Shown piece after piece: positions 58,207 to 64,000 of a stretch of 64,000 nucleotides of DNA. The notes below the pieces were generated by a model. That model had not been told where the DNA came from and made no database searches. It saw only the letters and a program-made list of their open reading frames with translations. Source of the stretch: Rhizobacter sp. SG703 (GTDB lineage: Bacteria > Pseudomonadota > Gammaproteobacteria > Burkholderiales > Burkholderiaceae_C); contig NZ_JAAZQK010000001.1 in NCBI RefSeq assembly GCF_012275445.1, positions 648,594 through 712,593 on the forward strand, read 5' to 3'. Positions within the stretch are counted from its first letter, which is position 1. The number at the start of each line of letters is the position of its first letter. Position numbers and translations under genes: made by a program.

Positions 58207-58758
58207 ATGCTGACCGCTGAACAATTGATCGCCGCCCACAAGACCAACATCGACACGCTCTTCGGCCTGACCGGCAAGGCGTTCGAAGGCGTCGAGAAGC
58301 TCGTCGAGCTGAACCTGCAGGTCGCGAAGACCGCTCTCGGCGAAGCCGCTGCCAACACCCAGGCCGCGCTGTCGGCGAAGGACGCGCAAGAGTTCCTGGC
58401 GCTGCAGGCCGGCCTGCTGCAACCGGCGGCCGAGAAGGCTGCCGCCTACGGCCGCTACCTGTACGACATCGCTGCCAGCACCAATGCCGACATCGGCAAG
58501 GTCGCCGAAGCGCAAGCCGCCGAAGCCCAGCAGAAGTTCATGTCGGTGGTCGACACCGCGGTGAAGAACGCACCGGCCGGCACCGAGAACGTCGTCGCGC
58601 TGTTCAAGTCGGCCGTCGCGACCACCAGCAACGCCTACGAAAGCCTGCAGAAGGCCGCCGGCCAGGCCGCCAAGGTGGCCGAAGCCAACATCGAAGCCAT
58701 CAGCGCCAGCGCCGTGAAGGCCGCATCGACCCCGAAGGCCAAGCGCGCTGCCGCCTGA
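58207..58758 (+). CDS. phaP: Phasin (PHA granule-associated protein)
   Basis: 183 residues of the phasin family (beta-proteobacterial PhaP type): [42 protein letters not shown] N-terminus (residues 1-38), amphipathic helices rich in Ala, Gln and Lys throughout, and a basic Ala/Lys tail. It coats polyhydroxybutyrate granules, controlling their size and number; the polymer is made by phaC/A/B at 6.5-10.3 kb. GGAG lies 9 bases upstream of the ATG. A promoter, two operator-like sites and a terminator frame it as a single-gene unit. Confidence 0.94.
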   Translation: MLTAEQLIAAHKTNIDTLFGLTGKAFEGVEKLVELNLQVAKTALGEAAANTQAALSAKDAQEFLALQAGLLQPAAEKAAAYGRYLYDIAASTNADIGKVAEAQAAEAQQKFMSVVDTAVKNAPAGTENVVALFKSAVATTSNAYESLQKAAGQAAKVAEANIEAISASAVKAASTPKAKRAAA

Positions 58759-58908
58759 CTTGGCGAACAGGTCGTCACGAAGAAGATTCGAAATCGACTT
58801 GAACTTTCGACGCGACCCTTCATCTGAGCATGACCGCAGGCCCTGCCTGTGGTCTCCCTGAAAGGTTGTCTCCTCGGTACCGCGCGAATCTCGATTCCAG
58901 GTACCTTA

Positions 58909-58934
58909 GGCCCGGTGGCGACACCGGGCCTTTT
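58909..58934 (+). terminator. Rho-independent terminator of phaP
   Basis: A perfect 9-bp stem, GGCCCGGTG (58909-58917) and CACCGGGCC (58922-58930), with a 4-base loop is followed by TTTT and further T-rich sequence. It lies 150 bp after the phaP stop. Confidence 0.9.
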
Positions 58935-58976
58935 GTTTGGCCGCCCATTTCTTTTGCACAGAAAAGTATCTATTAA

Positions 58977-59432
58977 CAGCTGCGCTGCACCGACCCGCAA
59001 GCCGAGGTGCTCGAGTACCTGAAGCGCGATGTCGCGAACCTCGCTCTCGGCAACAAGGACAACCACGCCCGCAACACCGCGGTGCAGCGTGATTTCGAAA
59101 GCCATGTCGCACTGACTCCGCTCTACGATTTCGCGCCGATGTACCTGGATCCGGACGGCATTGCACGGTGCATTCGCTGGGAAGCCAACGATGGCGGACA
59201 GCCCGACTGGGCTCGCGTGCTCGACAAGGTCTGTGCCGACAGCATGCCGCGGCCCGGCGAGGCCCACGCGCCCCTGCAGCGCGCACCGTTGCGGGCAGGA
59301 TTGCGGGCGCTGGCGCCTGTCCTCGACGAGATCGCCGGCGACGCCGCCGGATCGGGCCTCGAACCCGAGGTTCATGCCCACCTGCGGCCCGGCATGCGCG
59401 CGCAGGCCCGGCAACTGGCCGCCCTGGCCTGA
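58977..59432 (+). pseudogene. 5'-truncated hipA-like kinase gene
   Basis: The frame opens directly after a TAA at 58974-58976, just past the phaP terminator, and has no plausible start or ribosome binding site. The product (about 151 residues) matches only the C-terminal part of HipA-type Ser/Thr kinases: LGNKDNHARNTAVQRD, which holds the catalytic GNxDNHxRN motif, and LTPLYDFAPMYLDPDGIAR with the DFAP metal site. The ATP-binding N-terminal two thirds of a normal 400-440-residue HipA are missing, so it is most likely a remnant. A GTG at 59007 could allow translation of a fragment. The sequence at 58940-58976 is less GC-rich than its surroundings, which may mark a deletion junction. Confidence 0.75.
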
Positions 59433-59439
59433 GCGAGCG

Positions 59440-59733
59440 ATGGACAAGCGCTACGGCAAGCTCAGCCTCTCCGAGCAACTGATGCTGCGCAAGCAGGCCG
59501 TCGACGACGTGCTGGCCCATCCCGAATGGTCGACGCAGGCGGCGCTGCGCCACCTGAAGAAGACGATGCGCCTGACCAGCGCCGAGATGGCCAAGCTGTC
59601 CGGCGTCCACTACCGGACGGTGCAGGACATCGAGCAGGGCCGCAGCGAAGGCAGCGTGCAGACGATGAACCGGCTGTTCGGCGTGCTGGGCCTGAAGCTC
59701 GGCGTCGTGCGCATCGCGCCGCCCGACGCCTGA
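59440..59733 (+). CDS. XRE-family DNA-binding protein (HipB-like)
   Basis: 97 residues with a helix-turn-helix of the XRE/Cro type (about 50-85: MRLTSAEMAKLSGVHYRTVQ, then DIEQGRSEGSVQTMNRL). It starts 7 bp after the stop of the hipA remnant, so the pair looks like a toxin-antitoxin module in toxin-first order; HipB usually precedes HipA. With the kinase broken, the antitoxin-like gene may be a survivor or have gained another role. It ends 15 bp before the convergent patatin gene. Confidence 0.8.
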   Translation: MDKRYGKLSLSEQLMLRKQAVDDVLAHPEWSTQAALRHLKKTMRLTSAEMAKLSGVHYRTVQDIEQGRSEGSVQTMNRLFGVLGLKLGVVRIAPPDA

Positions 59734-59748
59734 GCCGCCCCCGCTTCT

Positions 59749-60726
59749 TCAGTGCGTCTTCGCGGCGATCCGCAGCTTCAGCTCGCTGAGCATCGCCAGC
59801 GCGATCTCGCGCCCGGCCTGGATCGAGCGCTTGCGCGCCGCGAAATCGGCCGACGACACGTCGTTCAGCTTAGGTCGCAGCACCACGTCGGCTTCGCGCA
59901 GCTCGAACGCATTGATGCTGCGGCTCATGATCGCGAAGGTCTGCAGCAGCATGCGCATCGGGTCGCCGGTGGCCGCGCCGTCCGGCACCGCGGAGATGTC
60001 GACCGCAATCACCAGATCGGCGCCCATCTGACGTGCGAAACGCACCGGCACCGGCGACACCAGCCCGCCATCCACGTACTCGCGGGTGCCGATGCGCACC
60101 GGCTGGAACACCGCCGGCACCGCGCTCGAGGCGCGCACCGCGATGCCGGCGTCGCCGCGCTGGAACAGCACCGGCGCGCCGTTGTCCAGGTCGGTCGCGA
60201 CGATGCCCAGCGGCAGGCGCATCTGCTCGATCGTCTTGCCGCCGGTGCTCTCGCGCACGAAGCGCGCCAGCGCCTCGCCGCGGATCAGCCCGCGTCCGGG
60301 AAAGGCCCAGTCGGTGATCGCCGATTCGTCCATCGAATCGGCCATCGCCGCCAGTGCCAGGCCGTTCTTGCCCGATGCATACAGCGCGGCCACCAGACTG
60401 CCGGCCGAGGTGCCGACCACCAGGTCCGGCTTGATGCCGTTCTCTTCCAGCACCTGGATCACGCCGATGTGGGCGAAGCCACGCGCTGCGCCGCCGCCCA
60501 GCGCCAGCCCGATGCGCGGCGGCTTCGGCACCGGCTTGATCACGATGACCGGCGGCGCGGAGGCCGCCGGATCCGGCGGCACGACCACCACCAGCGGCGG
60601 GTTGCCGCCCGGCGCGGAGGCCGAGCCGGACGGCGGCGGAACGGGAACGGTCTGGCAGCCGGCCAGCAGGACGACGGCGGCCACGGCGGTCGCACGGGCC
60701 CATGAAGAAGTCAGAAAGGAGCGCAT
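59749..60726 (-). CDS. Patatin-like phospholipase, lipoprotein (RssA-like)
   Basis: 325 residues. A lipoprotein signal (AVAAVVLLAGC, Cys at about residue 24) and a Pro/Ala/Ser-rich linker precede a patatin domain: oxyanion loop LGGGAARGFAHIG, nucleophile Ser in VGTSAGSLV and catalytic Asp in EYVDGGLVSP. It should act on phospholipids or acyl esters from the periplasmic face of a membrane. ATG at 60724-60726; divergent from the cysI gene across 132 bp. Confidence 0.9.
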   Translation of the reverse strand: MRSFLTSSWARATAVAAVVLLAGCQTVPVPPPSGSASAPGGNPPLVVVVPPDPAASAPPVIVIKPVPKPPRIGLALGGGAARGFAHIGVIQVLEENGIKPDLVVGTSAGSLVAALYASGKNGLALAAMADSMDESAITDWAFPGRGLIRGEALARFVRESTGGKTIEQMRLPLGIVATDLDNGAPVLFQRGDAGIAVRASSAVPAVFQPVRIGTREYVDGGLVSPVPVRFARQMGADLVIAVDISAVPDGAATGDPMRMLLQTFAIMSRSINAFELREADVVLRPKLNDVSSADFAARKRSIQAGREIALAMLSELKLRIAAKTH

Positions 60727-60792
60727 CCGGCAATTCTAGGGACGACCCACCTTTATCCTTGTGTCGAATAAACAAGCAACGAAAATGTTCTT

Positions 60793-60810
60793 CCTGCATA
60801 TATATGCGGG
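60793..60810. promoter_or_regulatory. AT palindrome in the cysI promoter region
   Basis: GCATATATATGC (60796-60807) is a perfect 12-bp palindrome, extended to CCTGCATATATATGCGGG, in an AT-rich stretch 49 bases upstream of the cysI start and 67 bases from the patatin start. It is a candidate operator or promoter core for the sulfate genes; the factor (for example CysB) is not identifiable from sequence. Confidence 0.5.
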
Positions 60811-60858
60811 CTCGTACAGTCCCCGTGATCCACTGACCCCAGAACTGCACTCAAGGCG

Positions 60859-62574
60859 ATGTATCAATACACCCCGTTCGACACCCAGTTCGTCAAGCAG
60901 CGCGCAGCGCAGTTCCGCGACCAGCTCCAGCGCAACCTCGCCGGCACGCTGGGCGACGACGAGTTCCGCGCGCTGCGCCTGCAGAACGGCTGGTACATCC
61001 AGCGCCATGCGCCGATGGCCCGCATCGCGGTGCCGTACGGCGAGCTGAGTGCCACGCAGCTGCGCATGCTGGCGCGCATCGCGCGCGAGTTCGACCGCGG
61101 CTACGCCCACTTCACGACGCGGCAGAACTGCCAATACAACTGGATCCCGCTGCCGAAGGCGGCCGACGTGATGGACCTGCTGGCCTCGGTCAGCATGCAC
61201 GGCATCCAGACCAGCGGCAACTGCATCCGCAACATCACCAGCGACTGCTTCGCCGGGGTCGCGGCCGACGAGATCATCGACCCGCGCCCGTACTGCGAGA
61301 TCCTGCGCCAGTGGAGCACGCTGAACCCCGAGTTCGCGTTCCTGCCGCGCAAGTTCAAGATCGCCGTCAGCGGCGCCCACGAAGACCGCGCCGCGATCGC
61401 CTGGCACGACATCGGCCTGCAGCTGCTGAAGAACGAGGCCGGCGAGATCGGCTTCAAGGTGCTGGTCGGCGGCGGCATGGGCCGCACGCCGGTGATCGGC
61501 ACGGTGATCAACGAGTTCCTGCCGTGGCAGCAGGTCCTCGTCTACCTCGAGGCCATCGTTCGGGTCTACAACCGCTACGGCCGGCGCGACAACATGTACA
61601 AGGCGCGCATCAAGATCCTGGTGAAGGCCGAAGGCCAGCGCTTTCTCGACGACGTGGCCGAGGAGTTCAAGAAGATCCTCGAACTCGACAGCGACGGCCG
61701 CGAGCAGATCATTCCGCAGGCGGAGTTCGACCGTGTCGCCGCCCACTTCGTGACACCGGCCGGCGTGGCCCCCGTGGTGGGTGGCACGACCGATGGCAGC
61801 CCCATCACCGCACCGGCCGGCGCCCCCGCCGCGTTCCAGCGCTGGCTCGAGCGCAACGTGCACCCGCACCGCCTCGCCGGCTACCGCAGCGTGACGCTGT
61901 CGCTGAAGCGCACCGGCCAGGCGCCGGGCGACATCACCGATGCGCAGATGGAGCTGGCCGCCGACCTCGCCGACCGCTTCAGCCAGGCCGAGCTGCGCGT
62001 CTCGCACGACCAGAACCTGGTGCTGCCGTGGGTGCGCGAGAGCGACCTGTTCGCGGTGTGGGAAGCCGCGCGCGCCGCCAGCTTCGCGACGCCCAACATC
62101 GGCCTGCTGACCGACATGATCGCCTGCCCCGGCGGCGATTTCTGCGCGCTGGCCAATGCGCGCTCGATCCCGATCGCCGAGGCCATCACCGAGCGCTTCG
62201 ACGACATCGACGAGCTCTACGACATCGGCGACATCGACCTGCACATCAGCGGCTGCATCAACTCCTGCGGCCACCACCACAGCGGCCACATCGGCATCCT
62301 CGGCGTCGACAAGGACGGCAGCGAGTGGTACCAGGTGACGCTCGGCGGGCTCGACGGCTCGGCGATCAGCGGCCACCAGTCGACGCCGGGCAAGGTGATC
62401 GGCCCGTCGTTCGCGGCCGACGAGGTGCCCGACGTGATCGAGGCGGTGCTCGACACCTACCGCCAGCAGCGCAGCACCGCGGCCGAGCGCTTCATCGACA
62501 CCGTGACCCGCATCGGGCTCGATCCGTTCAAGACCGCGGCCAACGCCCAGCGCCGCAGCACCGCCAAGGCCTGA
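60859..62574 (+). CDS. cysI: Sulfite reductase hemoprotein (nitrite/sulfite reductase family)
   Basis: 571 residues. It reduces sulfite to sulfide with siroheme and a 4Fe-4S cluster. The cluster cysteines are in DMIACPGGDFCALA and SGCINSCGHHHSGHIG near 430-485, the family signature; the N-terminal half has the ferredoxin-like repeat (FTTRQNCQYNWI, TSGNCIRNITSDCFAG). The NADPH flavoprotein partner cysJ is not in the window; ferredoxin or another donor is possible. AAGG lies just before the ATG. First gene of cysI-DUF934-cysH-cysD, with gaps or overlaps of a few bases. Confidence 0.93.
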   Translation: MYQYTPFDTQFVKQRAAQFRDQLQRNLAGTLGDDEFRALRLQNGWYIQRHAPMARIAVPYGELSATQLRMLARIAREFDRGYAHFTTRQNCQYNWIPLPKAADVMDLLASVSMHGIQTSGNCIRNITSDCFAGVAADEIIDPRPYCEILRQWSTLNPEFAFLPRKFKIAVSGAHEDRAAIAWHDIGLQLLKNEAGEIGFKVLVGGGMGRTPVIGTVINEFLPWQQVLVYLEAIVRVYNRYGRRDNMYKARIKILVKAEGQRFLDDVAEEFKKILELDSDGREQIIPQAEFDRVAAHFVTPAGVAPVVGGTTDGSPITAPAGAPAAFQRWLERNVHPHRLAGYRSVTLSLKRTGQAPGDITDAQMELAADLADRFSQAELRVSHDQNLVLPWVRESDLFAVWEAARAASFATPNIGLLTDMIACPGGDFCALANARSIPIAEAITERFDDIDELYDIGDIDLHISGCINSCGHHHSGHIGILGVDKDGSEWYQVTLGGLDGSAISGHQSTPGKVIGPSFAADEVPDVIEAVLDTYRQQRSTAAERFIDTVTRIGLDPFKTAANAQRRSTAKA

Positions 62575-62576
62575 CC

Positions 62577-63110
62577 ATGAAATTCATCGACACCGTGCGC
62601 GACCCGTGGCGCACCATCACCGGCGAAGACGGCCCGATGGTCACTCTGACGCCCGCACCGAACAGCCTGCTGACGCTTGCGCAATGGCATGGCGTGCGCA
62701 ACACCTGGCCGGCCGGCATGACCGTCGGCGTGCAGTTCCCGAACGATGCCGACATCGAAGACCTGGCCGACGACCTGCCGCGGCTCGCGCTGGTCGTGCT
62801 GCATTTCCCGAAGTGGGTCGACGGCCGCGCGTACAGCCAGGCCCGGCTGCTGCGCTCGCGCTACCGCTATGCCGGCGAGGTGCGCGCCACCGGCGAGGTG
62901 GTGGTCGACATGATGCCGCTGCTGCAGCGCACCGGCTTCGATGCGGTGGTGCTCCGCGCCGACCAGTCGATCGAGATCGCCGAGCGCGCGCTGAACTTCT
63001 TCCCCGGTCACTACCAGGCGGACGTGCACGAGCACCGGCCGCTGTTCAAGCGCCCGGCCGGCGAGGAAACGACGAACCGCGAGTTCAACCAGGCGGGCTC
63101 GGCGATATGA
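62577..63110 (+). CDS. DUF934 protein of the sulfate assimilation operon
   Basis: 177 residues of the DUF934 family, found almost always next to cysI/cysH in proteobacteria; the biochemical role is not established. The conserved parts are LVVLHFPKWVDGRAYSQARLLRSRY and the C-terminal FFPGHYQAD. It starts 2 bp after the cysI stop and its own stop overlaps cysH (ATGA), so translation is coupled. Confidence 0.9.
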   Translation: MKFIDTVRDPWRTITGEDGPMVTLTPAPNSLLTLAQWHGVRNTWPAGMTVGVQFPNDADIEDLADDLPRLALVVLHFPKWVDGRAYSQARLLRSRYRYAGEVRATGEVVVDMMPLLQRTGFDAVVLRADQSIEIAERALNFFPGHYQADVHEHRPLFKRPAGEETTNREFNQAGSAI

Positions 63111-63859
63111 ATGCGATCCGGTTGTATGCACGCGCGACTGCCGGCTTCGACGACCGCGTCGCGCACGCGGTCGCGGTGCTGAAGCAGGCGGCGGCCGAGC
63201 ACCCGGGCCGCGTCGTGCAGGCCACCAGCCTCGGCGCCGAAGACATGGTGCTGACCGACCTGATCGCGCGGCATGGCATTCCCGTCGCGATCGGCACGCT
63301 CGAGACCGGCCAGCTGCACGAAGAAACGCTGGCGCTGGTGCCGCGCATCGAGCAGCGTTACGGGCTGGCCGTCGAGGTCTACCGCCCCGAGGCCGACGCG
63401 GTGATCCACTTCGTCAGGAACCACGGCGAGCGGGCGATGTACCAGAGCATCGACCTGCGCAAGGGCTGCTGCGGCATCCGCAAGCTGGAACCGCTGTCGC
63501 GCATGCTGGCGCAGCGCAGCGCCTGGGTCACCGGCCTGCGTCGCGAGCAGTCGAACAACCGCGGCGAGGTGCCGTTCAGCGAGCCCGACGACAAGGGCCG
63601 CATCAAGTTCAACCCGCTGGCCGACTGGAGCTGGAACGACGTCTGGCACTACATCGCGTCGAACGAGGTGCCGTACAACCCGCTGCACGACCAGTTCATG
63701 CCGAGCATCGGCTGCGCGCCGTGCACCCGCGCCATTGCGGTGGGCGAAGACTTCCGCGCCGGCCGCTGGTGGTGGGAAGACGAGAAGGCGAAAGAGTGCG
63801 GACTGCACGTGCACGGGGCCGAAGAGGCCGCCGTGTCGATGATCGGAGACCGGAAATGA
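63107..63859 (+). CDS. cysH: Adenylylsulfate (APS) reductase
   Basis: 250 residues. The nucleotide-binding part includes ATSLGAEDMVLTDLI and LETGQLHEETL. Two cysteine pairs, CC in RKGCCGIRKLEPL and CxxC in GCAPCTRAI, are the 4Fe-4S ligands of APS-type reductases; PAPS-only enzymes lack them. So sulfate is probably reduced at the APS level, without cysC. The final ECGLH supplies the catalytic Cys. Overlaps the DUF934 gene and cysD by 4 bp each. Confidence 0.94.
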   Translation: MNAIRLYARATAGFDDRVAHAVAVLKQAAAEHPGRVVQATSLGAEDMVLTDLIARHGIPVAIGTLETGQLHEETLALVPRIEQRYGLAVEVYRPEADAVIHFVRNHGERAMYQSIDLRKGCCGIRKLEPLSRMLAQRSAWVTGLRREQSNNRGEVPFSEPDDKGRIKFNPLADWSWNDVWHYIASNEVPYNPLHDQFMPSIGCAPCTRAIAVGEDFRAGRWWWEDEKAKECGLHVHGAEEAAVSMIGDRK

Positions 63860-64000
63860 ATGCCCCGCTGACCGTGGAACAACTGCTGCCGCAGCTCGAC
63901 CACAGCCACCTCGACTGGCTCGAGGAAGAAGCCATCTTCATCCTGCGCGAGACGGTCGCCGCGTTCGAGCGCCCTGCCCTGCTGTTCTCGGGCGGCAAGG
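63856..64000 (+). CDS. cysD: Sulfate adenylyltransferase small subunit, N-terminal fragment (3' end outside window)
   Basis: 48 residues are visible: MNAPLTVEQLLPQLDHSHLD, then EEEAIFILRETVAAFERPAL and LFSGGK, the beginning of the SGGKDS pyrophosphate loop of CysD, the subunit that makes APS from sulfate and ATP. It starts inside the cysH stop (ATGA). cysN is expected next. Confidence 0.9.
   Translation, partial: MNAPLTVEQLLPQLDHSHLDWLEEEAIFILRETVAAFERPALLFSGGK

Noticed and set aside
1..64000. tRNA, rRNA, insertion sequences, prophage, integration sites or CRISPR
   Set aside because: No cloverleaf, rRNA, transposase, phage gene or repeat-spacer pattern was recognised on reading both strands; a dedicated search could not be run.

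Overview
The window is about 64 kb of very GC-rich chromosome with the gene content and synteny of a Burkholderiales beta-proteobacterium (Rubrivivax/Leptothrix/Methylibium-like; genus is inference). Supporting signs are a phaCAB operon, a pyruvate dehydrogenase operon whose E3 subunit carries its own lipoyl domain, a cysI-DUF934-cysH-cysD assimilatory sulfate operon, and palindromic intergenic elements of the type common in this order. No tRNA, rRNA, CRISPR array, insertion sequence or prophage was seen.

Layout. 1-6.1 kb: the 3' end of glnD, then a minus-strand group of an FAD-linked 2-hydroxyacid oxidase, a LysR regulator and an acetolactate-synthase-like protein with a degraded cofactor site. 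6.4-10.7 kb: phaC-phaA-phaB (polyhydroxybutyrate synthesis) with a clear terminator, and a small membrane protein read the other way. 10.6-13.4 kb: pgeF, a zeta-class GST/isomerase, a fumarylacetoacetate-hydrolase-family enzyme and a Nudix hydrolase. 13.5-35.3 kb: a complete c-di-GMP-gated adhesion locus: type I secretion ATPase (LapB) and fusion protein (LapC), a 4,345-residue RTX adhesin with an N-terminal retention module, then the LapD receptor and LapG protease (convergent), and a TolC-family outer membrane channel (LapE) with an unusual C-terminal NTF2-like domain. 35.4-42.3 kb: the PDH operon aceE-aceF-(HslV-like peptidase)-lpdA. 42.4-45.6 kb: a divergent PAS histidine kinase and FixJ-type regulator. 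45.7-49.4 kb: folD, prlC and a DUF4124-glutaredoxin protein. 49.5-58.0 kb: eight tightly packed minus-strand genes (deacetylase, thioesterase, nitroreductase, CitMHS-like transporter, hydroxyacid dehydrogenase, fused ABC binding protein/permease, rmuC, MFS). 58.1-60.7 kb: a phasin with a legible promoter and TGC-rich operator sites, a truncated hipA with an XRE gene, and a patatin lipoprotein. 60.8-64 kb: sulfate assimilation genes, cut by the window end.

How they work together. PDH makes acetyl-CoA, phaA/phaB/phaC turn it into PHB, and the phasin coats the granules; the phasin promoter carries sites resembling those of the PhaR repressor. In the adhesion locus LapB/LapC/LapE export the adhesin, which stays anchored by its N-terminus until LapG cuts it; LapD bound to c-di-GMP holds LapG back. 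Most novel points: inverted palindromic-element pairs read in frame inside three interdomain linkers of the PDH subunits, a peptidase gene inside the PDH operon, the TolC-NTF2 fusion, the degenerate ThDP protein, an apparent ATC start codon for the LysR gene, and a 39-bp element shared by two promoter regions flanking that LysR gene.
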